The notes under the pieces: model-generated
Databases searched by the model: none
Seen by the model: only the letters and a program-made list of their open reading frames with translations
Told to the model about the DNA's origin: nothing
In this document: positions 18,227 through 26,663 of the stretch, piece after piece
How the letters are laid out: every line of letters starts with the position of its first letter
Position numbering within the stretch: position 1 is the stretch's first letter
From: Archangium gephyra
GTDB lineage: Bacteria; Myxococcota; Myxococcia; Myxococcales; Myxococcaceae
Assembly: GCA_003243425.1 (NCBI GenBank)
Contig: QFQP01000025.1
Span: 55,277 to 119,276, forward strand
Reading direction: 5' to 3'
DNA: 64,000 nucleotides
Position numbers and translations under genes: made by a program

Positions 18227-19855
18227 ATGAGCCATGCCCGCGCGCCGCAGCCCGTGAATGAGCCGATCAAACAGTACGCCCCCGGCACGCCCGAACGTGC
18301 AGAGCTGAAGGCGGCGCTGTCGCGCGTCGCCAGCGAGCGCGTCGAGATTCCCGTCGTCATCGGCGGCGAGGAGATTCACACCGGCAAGACCTTCGAGGTC
18401 CGCTCGCCGTTCGATCAGCAGAAGGTGCTCGCCGTCGTTCACGCCGCGGGTCCCGAGCACGTGGCGCAGGCCATCGAAGCGGGCCTCGAAGCCAAGAAGA
18501 CGTGGGCCGCGTTGCCGCTCGCCGAGCGCAGCGCGGTGATGCTCAAGGCCGCCGAGCTGCTCGCCACGAAGTACCGCGCGCGCATCAACGCGGTGACCAT
18601 GTGGGGGCAGGGCAAGACCGCGTTCCAGTCAGAGATCGACGCGGCCTGTGAGGGCATCGACTTCCTGCGCTTCAACGCGCACTTCGCACAGCAGATCGCC
18701 GAGACGCAGCCGTCTTCGGGCCCCGGCATCTGGAATCAGACCGACTACCGGCCGCTCGATGGCTTCGTGTTCGCGGTCGCGCCGTTCAACTTCACGGCGA
18801 TCGCGTTGAACCTCGCGACCGCCCCGGCGCTGATGGGCAACACGGTGCTGTTCAAACCCTCGGAGACCGCGTCGCTCGCGGCGTGGACGTTGATGGAGAT
18901 CCTGCGTGAAGCCGGGCTCCCCGATGGCGTCATCAACTTCCTGCCCGGCGCCGGCGCTCCGCTCGGTGCTGCTGCCCTCGCGCATCGCGACTTCGGTGGC
19001 CTGCACTTCACCGGCTCGACGGCCACGTTCAACGCCATGTGGAAGACCATCGGCGACACGCTGCCTTCGTACCGGCAGTACCCGCGCATCGTCGGTGAGA
19101 CCGGCGGCAAGGACTTCATCTTCGTGCACCCCAGCGCCGACGAAGATCTCGACGCGGTGGCGGTGGCCATCGCGCGGGGCGGCTTCGAGTTCCAGGGTCA
19201 GAAGTGCAGCGCCTGCTCGCGCGTGTACGTGCCGAAGTCGTTGTGGCCGCGCCTCGAGCGCATTCTGGTACCGATGGTCGCCGCCATCACCATGGGGCCC
19301 GTCACCGATTTCCGGAACTTCATGTCGGCGGTCATCGACGAGAAGAGCTTCAAGAAGTGCAGCGCGTACATCGAGCTCGCCAGGGGCCCTGAAGCGAAGA
19401 TTCTCTCGGGTGGCACGGTCGATCGTTCCACCGGCTGGTACGTGCGGCCGACGCTGGTGCAGGTGACCAACCCGCGGCACCGCTTGATGACCGAGGAGAT
19501 CTTCGGGCCCATCGTGTCGCTCTACGTCTACGACGACGAGAAGCTCGACGAGACGCTGGTCGAGTGTGACCAGGCTTCGCCCTACGCGCTCACCGGGTCG
19601 ATCTTCGCTCGCGACGCGCACTCGATCGTGAAGCTCTCGGCGGCGCTGCGGCACGCGGCGGGCAACTTCTACATCAACGACAAACCCACCGGCGCGGTGG
19701 TTGGTCAGCAGCCCTTCGGCGGTTCGCGCGCGTCGGGCACCAATGACAAAGCCGGTTCGATGTGGAACCTGCTCCGTTGGACGAGCCCCCGCACGATCAA
19801 GGAGACCTTCGTGCCGCCGACGACCCTCGGCTACCCGTTCATGGGAGCGGAATAA
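18227..19855 (+). CDS. L-glutamate gamma-semialdehyde (1-pyrroline-5-carboxylate) dehydrogenase
   Basis: 542 residues, matching the length and signature of the stand-alone (ALDH4A1/RocA-like) P5C dehydrogenases that oxidise glutamate semialdehyde to glutamate with NAD+. The catalytic Cys lies in FEFQGQKCSACSRVYVP, the general-base Glu in GETGGKDF, and the cofactor loop in FTGSTATF. PFGGSRASGTNDKAG near the C terminus is characteristic. The ATG at 18227 is chosen; the longer reading overlaps the SH3b gene. It lacks a proline dehydrogenase domain, so electrons for the first step must come from another enzyme, possibly the FAD/[2Fe-2S] pair encoded nearby. Confidence 0.93.
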   Translation: MSHARAPQPVNEPIKQYAPGTPERAELKAALSRVASERVEIPVVIGGEEIHTGKTFEVRSPFDQQKVLAVVHAAGPEHVAQAIEAGLEAKKTWAALPLAERSAVMLKAAELLATKYRARINAVTMWGQGKTAFQSEIDAACEGIDFLRFNAHFAQQIAETQPSSGPGIWNQTDYRPLDGFVFAVAPFNFTAIALNLATAPALMGNTVLFKPSETASLAAWTLMEILREAGLPDGVINFLPGAGAPLGAAALAHRDFGGLHFTGSTATFNAMWKTIGDTLPSYRQYPRIVGETGGKDFIFVHPSADEDLDAVAVAIARGGFEFQGQKCSACSRVYVPKSLWPRLERILVPMVAAITMGPVTDFRNFMSAVIDEKSFKKCSAYIELARGPEAKILSGGTVDRSTGWYVRPTLVQVTNPRHRLMTEEIFGPIVSLYVYDDEKLDETLVECDQASPYALTGSIFARDAHSIVKLSAALRHAAGNFYINDKPTGAVVGQQPFGGSRASGTNDKAGSMWNLLRWTSPRTIKETFVPPTTLGYPFMGAE

Positions 19856-19886
19856 CGCCCCCGGAGTGAGGGCGGAGTTGTTACAG

Positions 19887-19898
19887 TTGCAATTGCAA
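19887..19898. promoter_or_regulatory. Palindromic operator-like site at the Fur-family gene start
   Basis: The perfect 12-base palindrome TTGCAATTGCAA ends on the first base of the start codon of the Fur-family gene. Fur-family boxes are AT-rich inverted repeats, so this is a good candidate autoregulatory site that would block translation-start-proximal transcription when bound. The surrounding bases add an outer GTTGC...GCAAC symmetry. Function is inferred. Confidence 0.5.
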
Positions 19899-20338
19899 TG
19901 GCAACGACCGTCGAACCGCTTTCCCTCGATCAACTCAAGTCGACGATTCGTGGCGCCGGGCTGCGAAGCACCGCGCCGCGGCTCGCGGTGTTGAAGCGGC
20001 TGCACGTCGCCACGCAGCCTGTTTCGCACGGCGAGCTGGTCGACACGCTGGCCGAAGAGGGCATGGACCGCACCACGGTGTACCGAAACCTGGTCGATCT
20101 CACCGATGCGGGCCTCGTGCGCCGCACCGACCTTGGTGACCACGTCTGGCGCTTCGAATTGAAGCGGGGCGAAGACGAAGCCGTGAAGCACCCCCACTTC
20201 ACCTGCACCGACTGCGGCACCGTCGCCTGTCTGCCCGAGGTCACACTTTCAGTGAAAGCCGGGAAGGGCGTCCCGAAGTCTCTGAGCAAGCAGAAGGTGG
20301 AAATTCAACTCAGAGGGAAGTGTGATGACTGCACCTGA
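19898..20338 (+). CDS. Fur-family metal-responsive repressor
   Basis: 146 residues with an N-terminal winged helix (GLRSTAPRLAVLKRL, GMDRTTVYRNLVDL) and a C-terminal dimer domain. The structural zinc site is complete (Cys103, Cys106, Cys142, Cys145). The regulatory histidines are less typical (KHPHFTC), so the metal sensed cannot be read off. It overlaps the start of a DmeF-like cation exporter gene by 14 bases, which points to control of cobalt, nickel or zinc export, and a palindrome covers its own start. Confidence 0.9.
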   Translation: MATTVEPLSLDQLKSTIRGAGLRSTAPRLAVLKRLHVATQPVSHGELVDTLAEEGMDRTTVYRNLVDLTDAGLVRRTDLGDHVWRFELKRGEDEAVKHPHFTCTDCGTVACLPEVTLSVKAGKGVPKSLSKQKVEIQLRGKCDDCT

Positions 20339-21266
20339 TTCTGGCTCGTACGCTCAGCTGGCGCCGTGTTCGGTTCACGAGGCGCCGGCGCTGACCAGGA
20401 GCGAAGCGCGCACGCGCGTCGTCATCGGGCTGACCGCGGTGATGATGGTCGCCGAGCTGATCGTCGGTTGGTGGACGCACTCGCTCGCGCTGCTCGCCGA
20501 CGGTTGGCACATGGGCACGCACGTCGGCGCGCTCGGCATCACCGCGCTCGCATACTGGTACGCGCGAACCCGCGCAGGGCAGACGCAATTCGCGTTCGGC
20601 ACCGGCAAGGTCTACGCGCTGGCGGGTTTCACGAGCGCCGGTCTGCTCCTCGCGGTGGCCATCGGGGTGCTCATCGAAGCCGTCGGCCGCTTCATCACGC
20701 CGGAGCCCGTGCAGTTCGCTGAAGCCTTTCCGGTCGCGGTGCTCGGCCTCCTCGTGAACTTCGTGTCGGCGTGGATTCTGGGTGACGGCGGTCACTCGCA
20801 CTCGCACGACCATTCGCATGATCACGCGGGCCACGAGCACCACCATCACGATCACAACCTGCGCGCGGCGTACCTGCATGTCGTGGCCGACGCCTTGACG
20901 TCGGTGCTCGCCATCGCGGCGTTGCTGGCCGGCCGCTACCTCGCGTGGACGTGGGTCGACCCCGTGGTCGCGATCGTCGGTGCGCTGGTGATCCTCAAGT
21001 GGGGCTTCGGTCTGCTCCGCGAGACGTCACGGCAGCTCATCGACCTCGATCCGTCGACACGGCAGCGCGACCAGGTGAAGGCAGCGATCGAGGCGGTGCC
21101 CGGTACCAGCGTGGTCGACCTCCATCTCTGGCGTGTGGGCCCCAAACAGTTGGTCTGTGTGATGTCGGTTGCGTCGTCCGCTCCGCTCTCACTGCGCGAA
21201 TACAAAGAACTCGCGGTGAAAGCGGCGCCCATCGATCACCTGACGATCGAGATCTGCAGCGGCTGA
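20325..21266 (+). CDS. Cation diffusion facilitator, DmeF-like (Co/Ni/Zn efflux)
   Basis: 313 residues, six transmembrane helices. The HSLALLADGWHMGTH stretch in helix 2 and ALAYWYAR are typical of DmeF transporters, which export cobalt and nickel, while HVVADALTSV in helix 5 completes the metal site. The His/Asp-rich loop between helices 4 and 5 (HSHSHDHSHDH and HEHHHHDH) is a metal buffer. A strong GAGGGA Shine-Dalgarno sits eight bases before the ATG at 20325; a GTG one codon upstream is the alternative. It is translationally nested in the Fur-family gene end. Confidence 0.92.
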   Translation: MTAPDSGSYAQLAPCSVHEAPALTRSEARTRVVIGLTAVMMVAELIVGWWTHSLALLADGWHMGTHVGALGITALAYWYARTRAGQTQFAFGTGKVYALAGFTSAGLLLAVAIGVLIEAVGRFITPEPVQFAEAFPVAVLGLLVNFVSAWILGDGGHSHSHDHSHDHAGHEHHHHDHNLRAAYLHVVADALTSVLAIAALLAGRYLAWTWVDPVVAIVGALVILKWGFGLLRETSRQLIDLDPSTRQRDQVKAAIEAVPGTSVVDLHLWRVGPKQLVCVMSVASSAPLSLREYKELAVKAAPIDHLTIEICSG

Positions 21267-21288
21267 TTCTCGCGCGGCGGTTCAGCTT

Positions 21289-21783
21289 TCAGTTCGAGCA
21301 GGTGATGCTGCCGTACGCTGCGATGCACTTTCCGCCCGGCTGCGTCGCGCACTTGATCTGCCCGTACGCTGCCACGCAGCCGTACCCACACTTCGTCGTC
21401 CCGTACTCGGCGAGACATTCTTGCGGAATGACATACCGGCGGCCTCTTCCGTAGCTGACCGGCGTGCCTTCCGCGCAGGTGATGCTGCCGTAGGCCGCGA
21501 TGCAGCGCCCGCCCGGTAGCGCCGCACACTTGATGGTCCCATACGCCGCGACGCAGCCGTAGCCGCACTTGATGGTTCCGTATTCGGCCAGGCACTGCAG
21601 CTGCTCCATCGCGCCACGCGAGTACGCGACTTCATTCGGCGGGTCTTCACAGACGACACGGCCATACGCAGCGATGCATTTGCCCCACGGAGTCGCCGCG
21701 CACTTCGTCTGCCCATACGCCGCGATGCAGTCGGTCTGAGGCGCCTGGCTCACCAACACCGCCAACGTCGTCGCAAGAAGCAT
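21289..21783 (-). CDS. Secreted Cys-rich protein with eight CxAxYGxxxC repeats
   Basis: 164 residues with a signal peptide of about 15 residues. The mature part is built from eight copies of a ten-residue unit C-[IVL]-A-[AE]-Y-G-x-x-x-C, grouped as 2 + 3 + 3 with connecting GYG and Gly/Pro linkers. The last two groups are near-duplicates. Each unit brings two cysteines, so the chain could fold as a row of small disulphide loops outside the cytoplasm. I do not know an experimentally described family. It sits downstream of the sigma/anti-sigma operon, after a terminator-like hairpin. Confidence 0.72.
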   Translation of the reverse strand: MLLATTLAVLVSQAPQTDCIAAYGQTKCAATPWGKCIAAYGRVVCEDPPNEVAYSRGAMEQLQCLAEYGTIKCGYGCVAAYGTIKCAALPGGRCIAAYGSITCAEGTPVSYGRGRRYVIPQECLAEYGTTKCGYGCVAAYGQIKCATQPGGKCIAAYGSITCSN

Positions 21784-21802
21784 GATGACCACAGACGCAG
21801 AA

Positions 21803-21829
21803 GGGGCCGCGGCTCTTCACCGCGACCCC
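21803..21829 (-). terminator. Terminator-like hairpin after the STN membrane-protein gene
   Basis: Ten-base stems flank a seven-base loop, and the only imperfect pair is a G-U that exists on the minus-strand RNA but not on the plus strand. The stem is followed by a weakly T-rich stretch (TTCTGCGTCT). It lies between the STN protein stop and the start of the Cys-repeat gene and could end the sigma-factor operon. Confidence 0.5.
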
Positions 21830-21854
21830 TCGAAGCTTCGGGTCTGCGCGACCT

Positions 21855-23399
21855 TCAGAGCACCGGCGCCGTCATCAGCGGGTCGAGCACCGGCGTGCCT
21901 TTGGGCGGCTGACCGAACCGGGTGCGAATCATCGCCCCGAAGGCCACCGACAGCACCGCGAACAGCGCAAACCAGCCAAGCACCGGGATCTCGAAGGCCA
22001 CCAGCATCACCAGCAGACCGACCGCCAGAATCAGCGCCTGCGTCTTGCGCAGCTTGCCGGTGGGAATGCGCTCACCGATGACGTTGGCCGTCAACGCGAG
22101 GCCGACGGGCAGGGCGACGGCGAGCGCCATCCACAACACCAGCGCCACCGGAATGCCGACGACCGTCACGATGAGCAGCAGCGAGAGCGGGAACACCGCG
22201 AGCCCACCGAGGAAGCCCACCACGCTGTTCTTCACCGGCTCGGCGCGAATGGCGTCTTCCATCGCCTTCATGCGCTGCGGCGCGAACATCATCATCACGA
22301 AGCCCAGCCCGAAGAGCACCGCGAACTCGAGCAGGAACCGCGCGATGCCGAAGCCGTGATCTTCGTCGTCTTCTTCCGAGTGCTCGAGGTGCTTCACCGT
22401 GCGCTGCGTCTTCACCATGTTGCGCGCCATGGTCTGGCCGAAGCCGGAGCCACCCATGGAAACGGACTCACCGTTCACCACCGAGTTCTCGCCGCGAACC
22501 ACCGTGCCGCCGAACGACACCGCGTCACCTTCGACGATGGCTCCGTCTTTCAGCACCACGTCGCCACCGAAGGCGACCGCATCACCCTCGACGACCGCGC
22601 CTTCCTCGACGATCACCGGGCCGCCGTAGGCCACCGCGGTGTCGATGTGCTGACCCTTCTCGACGGTCACCGGCCCGCCGGTGCTCACGCGCTGCCGACG
22701 GAGCTCGGCCTGGGCCTGCGCCACTTCCGCCTTGGCCTGCGCTTCGTCGCGCGCCGCATCGGCCCGTTCACGCGCCGCGTCGGCGAACTCACGCGCCTGC
22801 TCGCGCGCTTCTTCAGCGGCCTCCTGTGCCTTCTCGCGCGCTTCGTCGGCGGCTTCCTGCGCACGCTCGCGGGCTTCGTCGTAGGCCTCCCGCGCGGCAT
22901 CACGGGCGTCCTGCGAGGCCGAACGCATCGACTCCAGCTTCTCGCGCGCCACTTCGGCCTCGGCGCGCAGCTTCTCGGCCGACGCACGCGCTTCGTCTGC
23001 TTCGGCGCGCATCTGCTCTGCGCCGTTGGGGCCCTGGTTCATCGGCAGCGAGGGAATGACCGGAATCGGAGGAATGGGCGGAATCGCTGGAATGACGGGC
23101 ATCACCGGCGCCACGGCGGCCACGCCACCTGCGCCGGCCTTGCGAATCACCCACACGCCCGACGCCTTTGCCGAGCGCTTCACCTCGAGACCGTACGCGT
23201 CGGCGATGGTGTCGAGCGCGTCTTCACCCGACACACCGTTCAAGTTCACCTGCGCCGGCTCGTTGAGCTCGCCGATGACGACCACGTTGAGCTCCGCCTT
23301 CTGGGCGATCTGCTTGATCGCGTCCTTCAGGGGGCCCTCGTACTGGAGCGACACCGGGCTGGCTGCCAGGGCCGCCATCACGAGCATGGAGGACATCAT
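21855..23399 (-). CDS. Membrane protein with STN, coiled-coil and polymer-type beta-repeat domains
   Basis: 514 residues in an unusual order. A signal peptide (1-14) leads to an STN-like domain (15-88, VSLQYEGPLKDAIKQIAQKA), the short fold found at the front of secretins and TonB-dependent receptors. A Pro-rich spacer (95-125) and an Ala/Glu/Arg coiled coil (130-235) follow. Next come bactofilin-like beta-turn repeats of the VxEGDAVxFGG type (240-325), and finally a C-terminal block of three or four transmembrane helices (about 365-495). Its start overlaps the anti-sigma gene stop by one base, so it is the third gene of the sigma operon and may be the stress sensor or effector. Confidence 0.75.
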   Translation of the reverse strand: MMSSMLVMAALAASPVSLQYEGPLKDAIKQIAQKAELNVVVIGELNEPAQVNLNGVSGEDALDTIADAYGLEVKRSAKASGVWVIRKAGAGGVAAVAPVMPVIPAIPPIPPIPVIPSLPMNQGPNGAEQMRAEADEARASAEKLRAEAEVAREKLESMRSASQDARDAAREAYDEARERAQEAADEAREKAQEAAEEAREQAREFADAARERADAARDEAQAKAEVAQAQAELRRQRVSTGGPVTVEKGQHIDTAVAYGGPVIVEEGAVVEGDAVAFGGDVVLKDGAIVEGDAVSFGGTVVRGENSVVNGESVSMGGSGFGQTMARNMVKTQRTVKHLEHSEEDDEDHGFGIARFLLEFAVLFGLGFVMMMFAPQRMKAMEDAIRAEPVKNSVVGFLGGLAVFPLSLLLIVTVVGIPVALVLWMALAVALPVGLALTANVIGERIPTGKLRKTQALILAVGLLVMLVAFEIPVLGWFALFAVLSVAFGAMIRTRFGQPPKGTPVLDPLMTAPVL

Positions 23400-23878
23400 C
23401 ACGACACCACCTTCGCAGCCGAGGGCTGCACAGAACGTCGGAACGCGGCGAGCGCCGCGGCCAGGAAGAGCGAGAGGCCCACCACCGTCGGCAGCGCTGC
23501 CGTGGTCCACAGCGCGATGAGCGCCGAGCCCAGCGCCACCACTGCTTCACGCCCCTTCACCACCAGCGACGCCAGGGTCAGGCCGAAGCCCCCCGACGCG
23601 CCGCCGCTCATCACCAGCGCGGCCACCGCCAGGGTGAGCGTCACTCCGATGATCGCTACCGCCGACCACACGTCGGCCCGCGACACCGGGCGCGCGGGCG
23701 CAGCGGCTACGCGCGTCATCACCTTCGCGAGGAAATCGGGCGGCGGCAGCGGGTCGGCCAACCGCAACAGGTCCTTCTCGAGCTGCCGGTGCTCCTCGAG
23801 CACCAGCTCGCGCTCGTCGTCGGTCCTGGCCAGCTCACGGAGCAGCGCTTCAGTCTCAGCGTCGAATTGTTCGGGCAT
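23399..23878 (-). CDS. Putative membrane anti-sigma factor
   Basis: 159 residues. An acidic helical N-terminal part (1-60) that could bind a sigma factor is followed by two or three hydrophobic helices (72-95, 108-128, 130-148). It overlaps the ECF sigma gene by one base (TGATG), the usual order sigma then anti-sigma. The classical zinc-type His-x3-Cys-x2-Cys motif is absent. Function is inferred mainly from position and topology. Confidence 0.65.
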   Translation of the reverse strand: MPEQFDAETEALLRELARTDDERELVLEEHRQLEKDLLRLADPLPPPDFLAKVMTRVAAAPARPVSRADVWSAVAIIGVTLTLAVAALVMSGGASGGFGLTLASLVVKGREAVVALGSALIALWTTAALPTVVGLSLFLAAALAAFRRSVQPSAAKVVS

Positions 23879-24495
23879 CACGCCGCTCCTTTCTCGGTCT
23901 CGGTGCTCGCCATGCGCGTGCGCAGCTTCTCGCGGGCACGGAACAGGCGGGCCATGATGGTTCCAGGCGCCACGTCCATCACTTCGGCGATCTCCTTCGT
24001 GGTGCGCTTCTGTACGTAATAGAGCGCGAGCACTTCACGGTCGTCGACAGACAACGTCGCCATCGCCTCTTCCAGCGACTTGCGTTCCTGGCGGGCGATC
24101 GCGCCTTCTTCCAACGTCGGCTCTGACGAGGGCAGCGCGTGCGAGTGCTCTTCGACGTCCTCCGTCTTCACCTTCTGGCGGCGGCGGAGCAGGTCGAGGC
24201 ACTGGTTGCGCGCGATCGTCAGCACCCACAGGTCGAAAGGGCGCGCATCGTCGTAGCGATCGAGGTTCTGGTACGCGCGAAGGAACGTCTCCTGCGCCAC
24301 CTCGGCGGCTTCAGCCTCGGTGCGCAGCAGGCGCAGGCACAGCCCGTACACCTGGCGCTGAACCGACTTCACCAGCGCCGCGAAGGCGTTGTTGTCTCCG
24401 CGGCGCGCGCGGCGCACATCGTCGACCCACGGGTGCGTCGGTTCGCTCGCCATGATGCCCAGCGACATCGAAGACCACGGAGTAAGGGCGTTCAT
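23878..24495 (-). CDS. ECF RNA polymerase sigma factor (RpoE-like)
   Basis: About 205 residues with region 2 (AFAALVKSVQRQVYGLCLRLL, AEVAQETFLRAYQNLDRYDD, WVLTIARNQCLDLLRRR) and region 4 (ATLSVDDREVLALYYVQ, IAEVMDVAPGTIMARLFRAREKLR), the two domains of ECF sigma factors. No extra C-terminal domain. Several starts are possible; ATG 24495 is given because a GGA lies a few bases upstream, but ATG 24468 or 24453 would also keep region 2 intact. Probably released from the downstream membrane anti-sigma under envelope stress. Confidence 0.9.
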   Translation of the reverse strand: MNALTPWSSMSLGIMASEPTHPWVDDVRRARRGDNNAFAALVKSVQRQVYGLCLRLLRTEAEAAEVAQETFLRAYQNLDRYDDARPFDLWVLTIARNQCLDLLRRRQKVKTEDVEEHSHALPSSEPTLEEGAIARQERKSLEEAMATLSVDDREVLALYYVQKRTTKEIAEVMDVAPGTIMARLFRAREKLRTRMASTETEKGAA

Positions 24496-24570
24496 CGCTT
24501 CCACGCCCGGAAATACGCGCTCGGCACCACCTCATTGCGTGCCGACGCACTTTTCTAACTACCCGAAATC

Positions 24571-25968
24571 TCAGCGCTTGGTGTTTTCCATGCGGCGCTG
24601 GGCCTTGAGCTGCTTCTTCTCTTTCTGCTGGGCACGGAAACCGCGCTGCTGCGACTCGGCGGTGGCGGCGGGCTCGGCCTGAACCTGCTGCCGGCGCGAG
24701 GGCCTGGCCTCACCGCTCTTGTGGTCGACCTTCGAGCGGCTGACCTGCGGCAGGTCTTCACGCTTGCGCGGCGCCACGTCTTCCTGCGTCTCTTTCTTCA
24801 CGCCGAAGTGGAAGAGCCGCTTGACCACGAGCGTGGCGTAGCTGCCCGGGGGCAACGTGAAGGCGATGTTCACCTTCAAGAAGCCACGGTTGAGCTCGTC
24901 GGGGCGCGGCTTGCCGACCACCAGCTTGCCGGGGTGCACCAGGAGCGGGCGCTCCTCGTGCTTGAAGTAGAGGAGCTTGGGCGCCTCTTCGATGCGCATC
25001 TGCTCGAGCGTGAGCTTCTCTTTGCCCAGCACCCACTTCACGGCCTCTTCGATCTTCGGGTCCTTGAAGCTCGAGTTCGGCGCCAGCAGCGGGAAGGTGC
25101 GATCGCGCAGCCACGCCGCCATCTCCGGCGAGACCTCGGTGTGATGCAGCAGCGTGCCGGCCTGGTACGGCATGGGAAAGAGGTGCTCGCGCGGGAAGGT
25201 CAGCTGCAGCAGCCGGCGCACGCCTTCGTTCCAGAGGTACGACTGGTATTCGAAGATCAACATCGCGCGGTAGTCGGCGTCGATCTGCAGGAAGGCGTTG
25301 AGGAAGTTCTCGGGCTCGTCGCGCAGCGCGTGAATGATGCGCTGGTACTTGCGGCCGGCCTGGAAGGGCACCTTGGCGGTCCAGTCGCCCCAGTTGTCGC
25401 TCCAGAACTGCTTCACCTTCGCGTCGTCGGTGAGGTCCAGCGGCGAGGGCACCGCGAGGTAGTTGTGCAGCGCCGCCTCGAAGTCGCCCTTGATGAGGTC
25501 CTTGGCGATGAAGCCCTGGCCGTGCTTGAGCGCGCCGAAGCGCTGACTGTCGAAGTAGTTCACCACGCCCAGGCGCTCGACCTCGGTCGCCGCCAGCGTC
25601 ACTTCCTGCAGCTCGCGGTGCTCGATCTCGCGAACGGTGACGGCGAAGCGGTTCGAGGTGGTGTTCTTCGAAGACAGCGCCTTGTCGGTGCGGCCCATGA
25701 ACTTGAGGCGCAGGTCTTCTTCCTGAATGTCGATGTCGACGCCCTTCACGGCGACGAGCTGCTCGGTGCGACCCTGCTTGTCCTTCAGGCCGCAGTAGCT
25801 CACGGAGCCCGGCGGCAGGCCGAAGCGCTGCTGAATGCGCGCCACCGCGTCGAACGTGGACAGCTTCTGCTTGTCCATCAGGTAGACGCGATAGGGACCG
25901 TTTTCGACTTCATCAAAGCGGAACGACTCCTTGACGGAGAAGTCCTCGGGCTTCTGCTTGATCTTCAT
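24571..25968 (-). CDS. truD: tRNA pseudouridine synthase D
   Basis: 465 residues; converts U13 of several tRNAs to pseudouridine. The catalytic segment YCGLKDKQGRT carries the nucleophilic Asp, and FAVTVRE, NYFDSQRFG and YLWNEGVRRLL are TruD family marks. The chain is longer than usual because of a Lys/Arg/Gln-rich tail after about residue 395 that may bind RNA. It is separated from the sigma-factor gene downstream by 75 bases. Confidence 0.92.
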   Translation of the reverse strand: MKIKQKPEDFSVKESFRFDEVENGPYRVYLMDKQKLSTFDAVARIQQRFGLPPGSVSYCGLKDKQGRTEQLVAVKGVDIDIQEEDLRLKFMGRTDKALSSKNTTSNRFAVTVREIEHRELQEVTLAATEVERLGVVNYFDSQRFGALKHGQGFIAKDLIKGDFEAALHNYLAVPSPLDLTDDAKVKQFWSDNWGDWTAKVPFQAGRKYQRIIHALRDEPENFLNAFLQIDADYRAMLIFEYQSYLWNEGVRRLLQLTFPREHLFPMPYQAGTLLHHTEVSPEMAAWLRDRTFPLLAPNSSFKDPKIEEAVKWVLGKEKLTLEQMRIEEAPKLLYFKHEERPLLVHPGKLVVGKPRPDELNRGFLKVNIAFTLPPGSYATLVVKRLFHFGVKKETQEDVAPRKREDLPQVSRSKVDHKSGEARPSRRQQVQAEPAATAESQQRGFRAQQKEKKQLKAQRRMENTKR

Positions 25969-26008
25969 TGCGCGGCAGGCCCTAGCACGAATCCGCGCAA
26001 AGGCCCGC

Positions 26009-26635
26009 TCACCGCACGAGGTGCTTCTTGAGTCGTTCCCGGACGATCGCCGCCGACTCCAGGAAGCGCACGCCGAAGCCGCTCATGCCGTGCTTGTGAC
26101 CCACCCACACCACGCGCGCGGCGAGCGGGTTGCCACCCCAACGACCGAAGAGCGGATCGAAGCGAACCGTGAGCTCCGATTCAGGCCGCAGCGAGGGCGC
26201 CGAAGGGGTGCCGATGAAGGCCCCCGAATTCGACACGTCGCGCATGACGGCGCGCACGCTCTGCCCCGACACGTCGACCAGGCAGCTCACGTCGACCTGC
26301 AAGCGTGAATCGAGCGCCGTGCCGTCTTCGACCGAACGACCCGCGCAGATGGCCACCATCTCGGCCACCGGACGCTTCGCCTCTCCCGTGAAAACCACAG
26401 CAAGTCCGGGTTCTTGGCGGGCGATGCGTTGAAACTGCGCGCGCACCGTGCCGTTCAACGAGAAGCGCAGCGACGAGTCGTCGAGGCTCACTTCGATGGC
26501 CAGGGCGGTCCCCGGCGCAAGCTCGGTGTGGCCGGGGACGAAGAGGCTCAACACCGGCCCCTCGGCGCGCGCAGCGGCCAACAACGCACGACGGTGGGGG
26601 TAGCGGACTTTCAGGGCGGTTACTGCGGCTCCCAT
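26009..26635 (-). CDS. PilZ-like domain protein
   Basis: 208 residues that look like two tandem PilZ-type beta-barrels. The second has the RDVSNSGAFIGT motif matching the [DN]xSxxG part of the cyclic-di-GMP site, but the usual RxxxR lead is replaced by SRLQVD, so nucleotide binding is doubtful. The first repeat lacks both motifs. A diguanylate cyclase is encoded elsewhere in the window. No signal peptide or membrane helix. Confidence 0.7.
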   Translation of the reverse strand: MGAAVTALKVRYPHRRALLAAARAEGPVLSLFVPGHTELAPGTALAIEVSLDDSSLRFSLNGTVRAQFQRIARQEPGLAVVFTGEAKRPVAEMVAICAGRSVEDGTALDSRLQVDVSCLVDVSGQSVRAVMRDVSNSGAFIGTPSAPSLRPESELTVRFDPLFGRWGGNPLAARVVWVGHKHGMSGFGVRFLESAAIVRERLKKHLVR

Positions 26636-26663
26636 TGGTACTCCCGACCCTAGAGGTCATGTC

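Noticed and set aside
22356..23957. Plus-strand open frames over the STN membrane-protein gene
   Set aside because: His/Arg-rich shadow of the minus-strand coding sequence, with no plausible start or signal.
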